From Temnothorax longispinosus (Eukaryota; Arthropoda; Insecta; Hymenoptera; Formicidae): DNA of 64,000 nt. The notes below the pieces were generated by a model. It worked only from the letters and a program-made list of their open reading frames with translations. It was not told the origin of the DNA and did no database searches. The stretch's first letter is position 1. Every line of letters starts with the position of its first letter. Positions 1 through 14,780 of this stretch are shown here, one piece after another. A program made the position numbers and the translations under genes. The DNA is taken from contig NC_092359.1 in assembly GCF_030848805.1 (NCBI RefSeq), forward strand, positions 1,167,001 through 1,231,000, in the 5' to 3' direction.

Positions 1-100
1 TTCGCTTCATAATTTAAAAGAGAATTCCGTTTGTAATTTTACCGTACGAAAAACATTTCTAACAAATCAGAATACATGCATATATAAAATATATATTAAG

Positions 101-116
101 ACACACACACACACAC
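101..116. repeat. (AC)8 microsatellite
   Basis: Uninterrupted AC dinucleotides in AT-rich DNA. Confidence 0.9.
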
Positions 117-3100
117 GTATGTATAAAATACAACATATAAAATTATAAACAAGATTGTATCCTGGAATCTGACACCAATTATAGATTTTCTAAAAAGTAA
201 TCTCGCATCTGTCAAGAAGAATTTCCACACTAGAAAACTCATAAGTCGAAACTATTCGATGTAACGAACGGATTTCCTGATTTTCGCACTTTTTCCTTTT
301 TAATTTAGAGCAGGAACTTTTAATTTATATTTATTATCGTTTTTTTTTATCTTTTGAAAACGCGGCTGACAACAAATCGCCAAAACGATTCAAGTTACGC
401 CCGATGTGAAACGATTATGACAGTGATTGTGGATAGTTGATTTCATGTCCGTCAATCTCGGTGCCCACGTATGCCGCCAAATAGTAGTTGGAGTGAATAA
501 ATTCCACTTCGTAATTATATGCGGAGTAATGAATTCTAACATTATTTATGTCGTAAAGCGATCTCGTAAATACTCGCGCCAAGTATACGCAATGTGCAAC
601 GTGTCGGCCGTAAACTATCCATAATTTCTACCGCAAACGGGTTGACATGTTAAAACGGCGGAAATGCCCGCAATACAGATCTACGTATTAAAAATGGCGC
701 CGACTCGATCCTTTCGCACATCGCGTTTTCATATTCCGCGGTCGACGGCAGAACACGTCCGCCTGTAATTATCGCCGATTTATGAGATCTGTGTATGTGG
801 ATCTAAGTCGCGCGAGTGTCGCAATGTATAATCGATGCAAATATCAAAAAGCGTCGTTCTGTGTTAAGTTTCCTTGATCTCGGTTGGGAATAGAGATAGA
901 TCTTTATTTATTGTAGTTATTAACGCCGTTTCTCAGATAATAATATATTCTAAGATTGATAATTTTAAATTAGCGCCAAGATTTTAAAATATTCAGAATT
1001 TTTTTACAATCCTTTATAAAAATCCTCGACGCGACGTCTCCCGAGGCTCTATTGTTCTTCAATGCTTCGGATGTTTACCGTCTTGGACAGCATCCCGCAG
1101 TTCGCATTTGAATTTATAGGTCTCTACGCGTGCAAAAGCTGCATAATGGGCGCTATTATACCGATTGCACATTTACCGAGCTCATTTTGTCTCGCGCGAC
1201 GCTTTTTAACTCGGGCCCCGCACAAAAGTCTCGTCTTCCGGATGACCTTCACGCGGAGCCTTTATTAATGAGGGTACTCTTGACCTTTTTCTTCTTTTTT
1301 TTTTGTTCCTTTTAATTCCGTTGATTCTTTTCATCAAATGCATGCTTTAATTTAAGAAGTTCGCGGCTCGCGAGCGGAAATCGAAAATTTCAAAGAGTTT
1401 GCCGGACAAAATTCCGGCGTTGCGACGAAAATGACCGCAACCGCGAACCTGATGGCAACCTCGATTGATGATAATTCATATATTCCTAATAACTCATATT
1501 GCAAGTCATCAAAAAATACCGAGCACGCAAGGTGAATATACTGTTCATCAAATAAAGGAGGGGCGAAAGAAGGGTGAAAAGAGATTGCAATCCTCTTGGA
1601 TTTTTAATGAGAACGAGGGAGATTACATCGATCCAAATTAAGTGGGCAAAAAAGTATAATCAAGTCTGTGTCAACTCACAATCAGACTTTTTACGAGTGT
1701 ACGTATTATAAAGTTCCAAAAGAATCTTTTGCATATTCGGTAGCAAGAGATCGGCAACTTAACGGGAGCTGTAAAAAATTAATCTTTCTCTGAGATAAAT
1801 GTAAAAAGAAGATCGCGTTCGTGTTATCGATCTCGTTATAATTTCGCAAATCTTGATCTCGATCTTGCATAATGTTCTCCAACGTCCCGCGACGTCATCT
1901 CGCTCAGGCAGATCCTCGGACAGCGTACACAAAGTGTGTGGCGCGCGCATTTAACACCCACAAAATCTCAATGCCGAGGCGCGCCGGCGAGGAGAATCGC
2001 CGTCGTGTCGCGTCGCGTCGGATCGCATGAAGGCCAGGCCCCCAAGTAATTGTTCGGGATCTTACGAGCGACCGCGCGAAATACGGCTCGGTGTGTGTCT
2101 AACGCGACGATACGCGGCGCGAGTGCGAGAAAGCCGCCGTCTGATATTCAGGCCCCGTTCTCCAAGGCCCCGGTCCCAACGCCAAGGGGTCACCTTGGCT
2201 GGCTGATGCCTCTTTCAGGCGTCCTGAAAAGAGAGACCCCGCCAACAATGACGGTGCCCGCGTCTGCTATATGGATCCTCTCGGTTGCAAGAGCGCGCCG
2301 TATCTCGTTATGCTCTTTCCCCCTGTCCACTGCCACCTTCCTTTTATTCCCCATAAGCCCCTCTCTGTCTGAATACGTATACCAGGTGTAAAAACACCTT
2401 TTGTCAACCGAACGAAAGATTTCCCTATTTGTTTTCGTAACGCGCAACTGCCGTTTTCTCCATGCTTGAATTTAAAAAATTGGCCCATTTTGCCGACAAA
2501 TACGTTTTTCAATTTTAATTAAAGTTTGAAAAAATATATTGATGCGTGTTCAAACGTTTCCAAGTGCTATTGTAGCTATTTAAGACTTAATTAAGGTCGT
2601 TATAGTGATTAATTAAGCGTTTAATGGCGATCTTAAGAAGATTACTTATACGTTGAAGATCACGATTTCTAGGAAAATGTATGATTTAATCAGAAATCTC
2701 CCTTCGAAGGTAAATTATAGGGTTAATTTATTAATAATTGACATAGACATATATCGACATCGATATACTCTGAAATTATGGAACGCGAGTCATGGTTTGA
2801 CCCCTACAGGAAAATGCATTTGCAAGTCCCATCACGGCGAATATGGAGTTTTGTAAACAACCTATTGAGCTTTCAATGGCATAGCAGAGAATAGCGAGAA
2901 AGGCGAGAAATGGCAAATTCCATGGCTCCATGGTGGACATTCAGGTGCAAATTTATTCAAAAAGTTCGTGAAATTCAAAAGGCTGAAAGATCGGCAAAGA
3001 CCTGTGTCTAACTGCTTCCACGTCTCGACCATACCTCTGTTGAATTCACAATGCATTTCTCCCTTATCCGCCCTCCCACGCGTCTTTTAATCGCTGCTTT

Positions 3101-6100
3101 CCCTTTTGTACTCTCTGAGTCACACGGTCGACTTTTTAATCTTCAATCTCGCGTACGAATGCTTCACAAGTTTGTCATATTTTCAAGACTAAACCATACA
3201 ATCACCAAATATCTACTCGAGATCTATGGAATCTATTACTCTCCGAGAGAATATTAATTCTGGAACTTGATTGTTAAATCAAATATGAGAATAAATAAAT
3301 GCCTAAATTAAAATTGGATATGTGAAATAATGGTATAATTATTAATTATTAGTATAAATGGTATATATCATTTCGTATAGAAAATACATATAAATAAAAT
3401 ATCTTTTAATAAAAGATAATATTTTTAATAGTTTATTTCTTTTGATTAATGTTAGATTATTGTCCAAGCAATAATATCACTTGATGTAAAAGATCAAGAA
3501 ATTGCACAATACTGTGAAGAAATTTATCTCTAATATAATTAAAGTAATAAAATGAATAATCTCGATTAATCCCGAGAAATTATAGGTACGAACTTCGTTT
3601 CGCAAAAATCTGCATTTCAATATTTTCGAGTATTACGACTTGCGCGCATGAATCTCGTCACGATCGGTAGCCGGCTTCGGTGCGAGTTTGACGCTCTTAG
3701 CAAGCTGTAAAGTACTCCTTAATCTTTCCGCGATCCGTCACTTCGATGATCCTTAACTTGTCTTGCCGAGTATCTCGCGCGCGGAATATGGTGGTGCATT
3801 AAGACCTTAATAGCGTTGCTGCCGTTATTATGATATGATAATGATACACTGCCGAACATTGTAGCATTCGTCCTTCCTTCCATCTCTCCGCATCCTTCGA
3901 GATTCGCTCGAGCCTGCCGAAAAGGGCCCGTTGACATGTTATTATATTTTAATCGTTTATTACGCCGTTACCAGCACGCCCAATCGCGTCCTTTTTCTTC
4001 GCGATTATTTCCAAGCGAACAAGAAGGGGGATGTTACCCCCGTCCATCACCAATAAAGATATTTATTAAAATCTGAAGGCGGGCGCTTAATTAAATTACT
4101 AAATTATTAAATTATGACACATTAAATTATCGCATTCAATTATTATTGTCACCGACGAATAGAGAACTTTTTAGGTTTCGCAGAATATTATTATTTTTTT
4201 CTCCAGTCGACTCCGCGATTATGTCCGCCGTAAAGAGATTTCGTGATTATCCCACTTAAATCGCGTCGTACATTTCACAAAATGCATTAACGGACGCATC
4301 GGAATAACTCGCGCTATCGAATTGCATTGAATCATACTGGTACCGGCAATTTTACGCATTGAATAAAATAATAAGTAACGATTACGAGCGTGCCGCGAGA
4401 CATTTTGACGCGAGCGAAGGTGATCCGGCCTCGATCGAGCGGGTCCGTGCGAAAGGAAAGGAAGAAGAAGACGAAGAAAAACCGCGAGGAGACAAAGCTT
4501 ACCTACGGAGAACCGGTCCTTAGCGTTATTCCTTAATCCCGGAATGAATCGCCGCACCGTGTAGATCGAACATTTAGGAGCGATCTTTATTTACACCTAC
4601 ACATCTCGACGGCGACGGCGACGATCGAGAGTCGCCGTCCGTGGGACAATGCCCGTCTAGAGTTTGGCGTAAGAACCGGGAATAATAATGAAGCTGATTG
4701 GGGTCGCGGACGACGGGAGAAGATATAATAGTTACGCGTTTACAACGGGATGCCGTGAATTAAGAGTGAAATAAACGCGATGGCGGCGACGGCGGCGGCA
4801 GAAGAGCAACCTTGGGTCCCGCGGAATCGGCTTCAACGTCCCTTCTTCATGTCGCACGCGATTTAAGACCACGCGTCGCATACACGACCATTAGCTTCGA
4901 TCGAAATGCGCTACTGGCGTTACGGCGGAAAGTCGACGAACGGTTGACGGACATTGCCCGCAAACGCAACATATACTCTATTTAGACTCTAGATATATTA
5001 TGATTATATTTAAATTACATTAACATATATTAATTATTAATATTTTATAATGTGAAGAGATGATTCATCATGGCATGAATAACGAATCGAGTATGCGAGA
5101 GCAAGCACGTTCTTTTTACTTTATCTCGAAACAATTAGCTTTCTCATTTTTCAAAGCATTTCGCATATAATACCTGATAAAAATATAAGTACATTGCGTA
5201 TAACTATATTTTTATACTTAATAATAATGTTCCGGAATTAAGTAGTGCATGTATTGACTTCAATCATTTTTAGAAGAATAAAGTAGGGAAAAAAATCTTA
5301 CTGTATTAAAATAATATTTTAATCACGAAAAAATATCTTTTCCTGCAATTGCTAAAAAAATATAGAAATTTACGCGCACGTGTAAATTTGCACGGAAAGA
5401 CACCGACAAATTTTCAACGGAAATATTAATTCTCAAAATGCACCGTTCCCACGAAACACGTGTCGTTAACGTCAAATTAATTCTGATAATTCAGACTGGT
5501 TGAGCAAACAAAATAAAGAAAGAGGCGAGGCGGCGCAGGCGGCGTGGTGTCCAAGAGACAGAATTTTACACGCGTTTACATCGCGCCGACACTCTCGATC
5601 GGATAGTTGTGTCCGAAATACAATTAAAAGGAGGAAGAAGATAAAAGAGGGAGAGAGAAAGAGAGAGAGAGGAAGGAAAAAAACAAGAAAAAGAAAGGAG
5701 AAGACCGAGTCATCGAGATCAGACCCCGCCTTCCGTGTCCTCTATAGGGTCCGCAGTACCCAAAACATTTTCATTCAGATCTTTCTCTCTCTCTTTTCTA
5801 TCCGTCAACGATCAATTTATGTTAATTTCTCTCTCCGCGGCACGAAAAAGGTCGCCATTAAAGATGCGTATATACGTTAGTCATAAAAGTGTAATATCTA
5901 TGACATTTACGTCTGTTCCGGAAGAGAATGGGGTAGGGAGTTAGATACTTAAAGTTGGAGGACGCGATTAGGTGGAGAGCTCTCTCGGAGCCGCGTAAGA
6001 ATTTTAATGACACAAAAATACCCGACGTCCGTCGGTTCGCCTAGAGAAAGTGGATTAATTAATTTTCCCGGGGTGTTTATTCGAACAAACGTGAGTCGTA

Positions 6101-6941
6101 AGTCGGGATGAGGAATAAAAAGTCTAAACGCGTGGGGCCATGATCGAGTTCTCATATATCGGGTGAATTAAGAGGAAATAGCTTGCAAAGAAAGTGAGTG
6201 TATTCCGAATGCCTCGAAACAAGCAAGAAATCTCGACATAAACATAAAGTCTGATTTGTCCTCCTGTAACAATTAATTTTCATTATATTAGGTATTTTCG
6301 TGGTAAATCTCGCAAAATTTCATCAAATTTCAGGAAAAGTATGAAGAAATACAGTAATGACGTAAAAGAGAGATAACCATTTAATAAGAAAAGAATCATC
6401 ATCTTGACTCCCGATTTACAAATCGGATCTGTTCGTAAGAATCTCTTTCGAAACGTCACGGATCTCTTCCCGAATCACCCAGTATACGCTCGGCGGCGGT
6501 CTCGGATCGACATATAGGCTCGCCCCGAAGAAATTATCCCGGGTGTCGATAAGCGACGCGTTAATTTTTGCGCGGGTCGATTAGTCGCGGACACGCCGAT
6601 TACTAGTCGTCGTCGAAGGAATCGCTTATCGCGCGCGCTCGCGCGAGCGTGCGAAGGCGGGGGGGTGCTCTTTATTATCCGCGGATACAAATTCCGACGC
6701 ATGCTTCCCGCACGGCTCGGCAGCGCACAGCGCGTATTAAAACCAAGAAGTACCTGTAACGGCGGCGATCCCGCGAGATATGTAAATACGGAACGTAATT
6801 ATCAGCCGGGCGGCCCCGGGCGACGAAGAATTTTAATGCGACGCGGATAATTTTGATTTTATTCAGCGAGCTGCGCACGCAGAAATTTATCTCACCGCCC
6901 TGGACTCATGATTTGCGCGGTATCGATTTCAATTTTCCCAA

Positions 6942-7000
6942 ACTCTCCCTCTCTCTCTCTCTCTCCCTCTCCCCCTCTCCCTCTCTTTCTTTCTGTCTAT
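6942..7000. repeat. CT-rich microsatellite
   Basis: (CT)n with CCCT interruptions on the plus strand, equivalent to GAGAG elements on the other strand. Confidence 0.85.
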
Positions 7001-10000
7001 GTGTTTCTTTTTCATTCTCTCTTGCCTCCACAATGTTGCAATCGCTGCAACCGCGCGCGTTATCCGACCCGTGATAGATGAAACGCACGTGCTGCGCACA
7101 CACGCATGTCATTTCGCATACTTGCGATCGCGCTCGGGATTACGGAATACAATCTGCCGTACACGAGCCTAGACGGAAGAGAAATTAGACGGCGATGCGA
7201 AACCGCCGAGCGTCCTCCGTGTTCCTCGAGCACCTCGGAGGGCTCGGAGAGGTGTGCAGGGTGTGCTCGGCCGCGAGACCACCAACGCAACGCGAACGAA
7301 AACACGCGTGGCGAGTTGTTTAACCCTTGGATCGCTGATGTGAGCGACGCGCGTGAACGCGTTTTAAGTTTCTTCCCTCCCCCGCCAATAACTTTTTTGT
7401 CAAATATAAAATATATAAATCGTTTATGAATCGCAATATCTAATTCTTTACCATTTAATATGTACGTCAATATATTTTACAATTTATATTAACTCTGTAA
7501 TGTGAATATTTATTGTATCTTTCAATCTTCCAAATCTTTTAAACATTTAAATATTTAAAAAAATATACGCGTCTGCTTTTCTCTCTCGCCTTTCTTCTTC
7601 ACTTTTTGACATAAGCTTATATTATATATGTAGACTTATATATGTATGCGTTTGTCAAGGCGCAGGGGGAATTAACATAAACCGATCTCGATATAGAGAT
7701 CGATCTCGAAGCGAAAAGAATATTCCGTATCACGTGCTTATGGGCCCGCCGATCGACACGACGGGCCCCGAAGGACAGGGCGGGCGCGTCCCGACGATCT
7801 GACGACTCTCTCCCTCTATCTCGTCTATCGACTTTTTCCTTTTCTCCTCTCTTGTCGTGTATCCCTTTTGTTAACCCGCGGCCCAACAGATCGAATACAG
7901 ATGAAAATGTGTACGCTACATAATTCCAAGCTCGCGCACATTTATGTCACAGTTGTTTACAATCTGGTTGTATCGACCATGTTATTGCAAATTTTCAATA
8001 CTTTTTTAACATAATTTATAAGAATCTTGTTGTTATATGTATATACTTTTATCTAGCAAATAAGAATAGTTTTTTATTGAATTTAATAAATGGTATCAAA
8101 AATTAAATAAATATAGAAGTAAAATAAAGAGTATATGCATATATACATACATATACATACTCTTAAAGCATTATTTATATATAATTATACATTACGATAT
8201 TTCAATAATATAAATTGAACAATATCAGAAAAATAGAGAATATTGAACAGAAATAAATATGCAAGACAAATGTAACGAGATAAGCGGATTTAATGAATAA
8301 TAGAAGCGGAAGAATTCTGTTGCAAAGCGAGTGATTATCCGCCATAAAATTTTCCCCGGGAAGAAATCGGCTTCGAAAAGTTGTTCAAAAGAGCGTATCA
8401 TTAAAATTCGACGCGGCGGCGGTGGGCAACCCCGTTGTTTGCTACGCACTTTATTTAATAAAATGTTACTCGGGGGAGAAACTCGGGGGCTTAATATTCA
8501 GCGGGCGAGCGACGGTTTCGCGAGGAAGCGCAAAATGCCCGTGCTCGCGGCGCATATTTTCCCTGAAACGCGCCGTGGCGTCGCGCTAATTTTTTTCTCT
8601 GCATTTTTTTTCCTCCTCCCTGTCCCTCGTTGCAACCGCGAATTTTTTTACGCACACATGCACGCACCGAGCCGGGCAAAACTCGCGAAAAAAATACGCG
8701 CGTTCCTTAAATCCTACACCACGCCGAACGCGTCGCCCGAGCGCGACCGCTACGAGCGCGCGCGCGTGTGTGTGTGTGTATGCGCGTGTGGCACGTAGGC
8801 AAAGAGTTCCCGCGGGGCTCAATCGTTATCGCCGGTGCCTTATCTCGTCTTAAGACTTCTTTGCAAGAGCAACGCAAGAGCGAGGCCCTTCTGCAATTAT
8901 CCCCCTCCGCGCGTCCGGCATCCCTCCCCCTCCGCGTCCCCTCGCTCGCTCGCTCGACGTCTCCCTCGGAGTATCTCGAAGGAGGCTTTTGCGGCCGAGA
9001 CTCCCTCCCTACCGCCCTTTATCCCCTTTCCCCCTTGTACCCCCCTCTCGATCTGAGAATTTGATTTTTCTGTGGTCAACGCGCGTTGCGTTCCTTATTT
9101 GCGCGCGCACGATAACGTCTCGAGTCCTTCCTTCGCGTTCAGTGAAACGCACTGCCGATTTTCCGAATTATAAACCTTTTGCTTATTAAATACGATAATT
9201 TCTAGCCGCGCGATTTATACGCGGTGTTGCGTTTTCGCGAGGTGACTCGAAATACGCAAAATCTATCGCTCAATCCTTCTATTAATCATGATCTTTTTCA
9301 GTTTTTGTATTGGTTTACTTAAAATATAATCTATCTATTTATAGTCTTTATAATTGATGCGTAACGTTATTTGATTTTTTAAAACTCCATATCCCGTAAT
9401 ATTTGATGACGTCTATTCCAGCGTTATAAAAACATAATGAGGAAATGAACTTTCGTTTCTCGCATGTAAACGGTCCACCAGCATCAAAGTGGGTGCGTCA
9501 CTTTCGATACTTATCGGTGCGAGTGAAAGGCCATAAAAGGCTCTCCAGCGATCGATTTATTCGTCGCGCTGTACCACATTTTACGCTTCTACATTCTGTA
9601 CTCCAAAAGCGTGTCCGAGCATTCATTACGATTTTGCGCGCGAATATAATTCCAAGGTCTTGATCTTCATAAATTTGCTAACACCGAATTATTTTATTAA
9701 ATCTTGTTCCTATATCATTATTTGGTTTTTATTGCAACATTATTCTCTTTCATCCATACCCAGATCCACTTACATCGAATAATACAACTCATAAACGAAT
9801 GAGCGTAATAATTTCGAGAACAATGCACGAGTTCCTCTCACGTTTTACCTTCAAACGCGAAAAATACCGCGCGTTGTCACGCGACACACCCTGTATAACC
9901 TCGTCCGCGATCTGGCGCGATTAATTAAAAGGCTGAGTTCATAATGTAATTTATTATTATCATCATTGCCCGACGATATCTCCCGCGACGTCCATTCTAC

Positions 10001-11445
10001 GAAGAGTACTCTGTATATTAACGCGCGCTCAAATTAATTAACGGATATTATGGCCGCCGCGGAATCCGCTTAAGTGTAGCCGAGGCGCCAAAGGTGTTAA
10101 TTTAAGGGAGCGCAATGTAGCGCGCGCAAGCTATTTGCGACTACTAATTCGGTCTCGATTGAACACCTTCGTGTCGAGCTTGGCGCTCGATCGACATTCA
10201 GATTATGACTTTTCACTTTTGTCGATAAACGCAGTCAAAATACGTGTCGTGAAATGTGTGTAGATTAAAAAGGTACAGTGCAAAAGTTCCAAATTTTGTA
10301 ACTCAAAACTATTGTATTTGTAATTATATGTATTATATATATTATAGCTATATAATTATATTACATATAATATAATTTTAATGTATATCTACTGTATAAT
10401 CTATTTATCTATATTTATTATTTATTATATAATACGCACACATGCACACACGTGCGTATATAGTAGCGGCATTGTCCACTTTTCCAAATGTCAAGAATGA
10501 CTATAAAGATCATTTTCGAGTAAATAGTTCGCACTGAAATCTTAATTCAATGAAATTACAATGTCCAGAAGCGAGGCAAAGTCGATGGTAATCTCTAATT
10601 GTTCGCCACTGAATTTCCCTCGACTTCTGGCCAGTTATCTGGCACGCGATCCAGGATAAACGCATTTCCCGCGAGAAGGCATCTCGCGCGGGAACGATTA
10701 TCCCGATACCGCTGGCACGCCCATAAAGCGCTATTATGTGGTTTACGAGCTCCGCTCACGCTTTTAATTAGGTCATCTCGACTTAATGTCAGGGAGGCAC
10801 TAAATGACGACAAAAATTCGACAACGATAGAAATTATTTCGGCTCGACCAACAACATTGTGAGTTATACAAGCAGGTTTAACCACATATTAATATAGAAT
10901 TTTATAACTTAATAAATTATACTACACAGTGTGTGTGTATAGCATAATTGACTTTTTTTTAATTTTATACGTTGCAAAGAAACTTAGAATTTATTTAAAT
11001 TCAACGCAACAAAAATATATCAAAAATAGTTTTAATAAAAGATCAAAATGATTTTGCTGTCTAGTTCTATTCCTAATTAAGTTCCTAAAATATTTATGAC
11101 TGTTTAGAGCTCTGTAATTTAATTTGTAACAATAAGTGACAATAATCATTTTACATCTCTTAGAAAATTCATGATGAAGATATTATTAGATTTATTACTC
11201 CGGAAATAAATGCAAGTTAGTGTTCGTTTATGTTAAGACATTGTGCGCGATACACGTGCAGGATAAGCGCGATTTCGGATGCGGATCGTCAGCGATGTCG
11301 ACGCGGCAAATCCGTACTTTCGCGGCACCCCGTATACACAATGCACATGAGGGGTGCGGCAGCCCAGGGCTGGTCAGCGGAGGGCCTGACAGTCACTCAA
11401 TGAATTATTGGCCATAATAGCAGTGGCAGCGAGGCCGGAGCCTGA

Positions 11446-11511
11446 TTCTCTCTCACACTCTCTTTCTCTCTCTCTCTCTCTCTTTCTCTCCCACTTTCTC
11501 TCGCGTCTCTC
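11446..11511. repeat. CT-rich microsatellite
   Basis: Interrupted (TC)n, preceded by a TAAT/GGCC-containing segment at 11400-11420. Confidence 0.85.
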
Positions 11512-14500
11512 GACGAGCCGTCGTGCAACTCGATTCCGGCGGCCGCCGTAACCCTTTGGCGTCGTCTCTCGTGCCTCGGGTTTGGCGCGGGACGAAACGT
11601 ATTGTTGCTATGCATGCTCAGTAGGCCACGCTCTTTACGAGCGCGGTTCCCGCAAAAAGCACGTTCGGTTTGTGCGGTCGAACGCTTCTACGCATGCAAA
11701 AGTTTATACATACGGATCTAATCGGCTTGCTCTGCAAATATCGCGTATTGCATCCCGCATTTCTAATATTTCAACGTGCGACAGTTAAATACTTGTAAGA
11801 GCAATTTGCCGATGGTCCCCAAAATAACAGATTGTAATATACATATAATAACTTAATAACATGTACGATATATACAAAATGTTTCAAAAAAGAATTTAAA
11901 ACTTACAATTAGAGAGTAAGTAGTATTTACATATTAAATTGAATTAAAAAGAAAATTAATCACAATGCCCATAGAATTAATCTTATTAGAGGTATAAGCG
12001 ATTTTTGGTTCTGATACAAAGGTAATTTAAATTAGACTTATATATCTTTTTCTGCATAAATTAATTCCTCTCGTATAAGACTTAATATAAAATTATCAAA
12101 AAATAACAAGATTTTACAAGATATTTTATGTTCAAAATATATCGAATAAAAGGACCTCATAAAGTATTCACTCTTTGGTAATTTATCTCTTAATATATTT
12201 TTATATATAAAATAAATAGAAAAATTAATTTATGTAAAAAAACGTTATATGGTATTATATGCAAACGAACATAAGTCACCTATATAACTAAAATTCACTT
12301 TAGTCTGTGACAAAATTAATTTTTGAATTTATGTCGATTTTTTTTCATTTAGCTTGATAAGCAAAAAACTTCTTTTTTAATATTCTAGATTTATAAGCAC
12401 AAATAGATACGTAAGAAACAGCAACTTTATAATACAAGTTTATGGTGTCAATAACCGGAAATTGGAATTATATAAAAAAAGCAGGTAACACCGTCGACCA
12501 GTGTCTTTTATTATATCCACGAAGCCACTTGACATTGGAAAGAAAGGACGAAAATTACGGATCAGGTTATAGTGAGTGTGGAAACGCATAACGGAATCGC
12601 GTTTTGCAATCGATTTGCAGCGCCCGGCAGCTTCCTCTGCCGCGCCGCGCCGGCGAGATTCACTCCGATGAGTCCGATGATCGCTGGCATCGCTGCCGCT
12701 CGCGAGCGCAACGCACACGGCGATTAATTAATTAGAATGAATATTGTATCGAATCCGGCCGGGCGGATCGACGAGAGCGGCGGCCGAGAGTGGTCTCGTG
12801 CCGCTTTTATTTTAATCGGCGATCTGTGTTAATGATTCCCGCGCGCGGAACTCGCTCTCGGAAAAGGATCATTAACCTTGGAAGTGATCCCGGAACGTTT
12901 GCGGTGGCTGCGTGGTGTCTGCCTTCACCTGCTGAGAGAGTTGGGCGTCTAACGGGAGTCGGGTAGCTCTCGCGGCGCGTGTACTACCCGCTCGCAAGCC
13001 TGATTGTTTATATTGTCGCGTGTCCCGTGCCTGCCTGAAATATTCATATCTTGCTGTGCCCGATTGATATCGAGAGCAGCAAATTGAGAAGAAGATCACT
13101 CTCCCGGATGAAACGTCTAACTACTCTGGCTAGTCAGATTGAAGCGGATATCTCGAGCTCGATTCAATGTGATGCGGGACGTGTCGCGATACGCTCTATC
13201 AACTTTATACTGTTCTACCGTTGTTCCTCAATTGTACTATTAAACATTAAGTCCCGTTTAATTTGTGTTTCTTTACCTCGTGTCAAGTGTTATAAGCGAA
13301 TGCGTCTAACACTCACAATTTATTTTTACAAGTTCGTAATACGTACAGTTTTCTTGCGTTAATTAAAGTAATGGGTTTCTTCTATACTGGCATTTTATTA
13401 ATTTCATATTCCGCCTATCTATTACAAAATAACAACTATTTAGTTTCATTAATTTGCTGATTACTCTGTATATCGCTGTTCGCCAGGTATCGCGTATTCA
13501 CGTGACACGATTCGAGTCGTCGCATCGCCTGTTCGTGACACTCGCGTTGAAATCACTCTCGCGCAACCCTAAATTCTGAACACAGTAAAACTCGCTTATT
13601 TCCTTCGTATCATTTGGACATAATGTGATAATTACTGATATTATTAATTTTCAAATATTTATTTGGTCACTATTAATTTCCGAATAAACTTGATTTATAA
13701 ACAAATGATTTCGTGAAATTATGTCGAGTTATTTGTTATCAATATCAAAATAAGATCGATAAAATAATGAAAAATTTTTTTAGTTTAGTAAAGTTTGAAA
13801 AATCCATTATAAATAATGTCCATTTAGCGAACAAAAAAAGTTTTGGATCTTGAAGTTAATCTTTTACTAAAAATCTAAAAATTCTAACAATAAAATATAT
13901 TTAATCCTATATGCCACACTCGTATTAAAAATTTTTTTGTTTTATATGTTTAAAAAATTAATGAATACATTTCTAAGCGAACAAATTTTTTCGATAATTA
14001 TTGTGTAATATATGAAAATTTAATGACAGCTTAAGATTCTGCATTTGGTTTAGATTTCTGGTAATCAAGCGTATAAAAATCTTGTTCGAATTTTCTAAAT
14101 TATCTTGTTTCTTTAAGCGTCACATTATTGCATAAAGGCGAAAAGGAATTTCACGCCTTTACAATCAATCTCATATATCGGCGCCAAAAATTTCTCGAAT
14201 CACACCGACGACGGCACGACCAGGATAATTTACGTGGGACTTAATTAACACCAGCAGTATGTTCATTAACCAGAACGATGGTTATCAAGGGCCGTTTTCC
14301 GTTCTTTTAAGGTCGAACAGGGAATGTTCTTGCGTTACATTATGACATTTACGTTACTCTGCGACGCAACGACGATTATCGTCGTAATTATCGCCGTTGT
14401 TATTACTATTATTTTATCATCCGCGCGCGCTTATCGCCGCGGGTATCCGCGGCTGATGGAACGAGGCTGCGTGGCCGATAGTCGCGCTCAATGGTGATGA

Positions 14501-14640
14501 GGATGATGCTTCTTCTCTCGGGATATCGGAGTTTCTCTCGCCGCACTGGAGAGAAGGAGAACTATACACTATACTACAGAAGCGAGAGGAAAGAGGAGGG
14601 AACAGATGGAAGGCAGAAGAGCGAACGAGACAACAGATGG

Positions 14641-14664
14641 AGAGAGAGAGAGAGAGAGAGAGAG
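14641..14664. repeat. (AG)12 microsatellite
   Basis: Perfect AG run inside a purine-rich stretch, about 110 bases upstream of a TATATAAG motif. Confidence 0.9.
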
Positions 14665-14772
14665 AAGTGAGGGGGGAATAGCGGGAAGGGAGTACCTACG
14701 CATTGCGGCAGACATTATGCTAATCTGCGAGCGAGGATGTATGCCCGATAAGCCGCCCGTGTACCGCCTTGG

Positions 14773-14780
14773 TATATAAG
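14773..14780 (+). promoter_or_regulatory. Candidate TATA box (TATATAAG)
   Basis: A strong TATA-type motif in a GC-rich context within the presumed fat intron, with a GA repeat upstream. No initiator consensus is clear and no coding frame follows convincingly. It could serve a nested non-coding transcript or be fortuitous. Confidence 0.2.

Noticed and set aside
2181..2199. GCCAAGG-GGTCA-CCTTGGC hairpin
   Set aside because: Perfect 7-bp stem but isolated, with no neighbouring gene or repeat copy; expected by chance in 64 kb.
6636..6649. 14-bp perfect palindrome CGCTCGCGCGAGCG
   Set aside because: Lies in a CpG-rich alternating stretch where such palindromes arise by chance.
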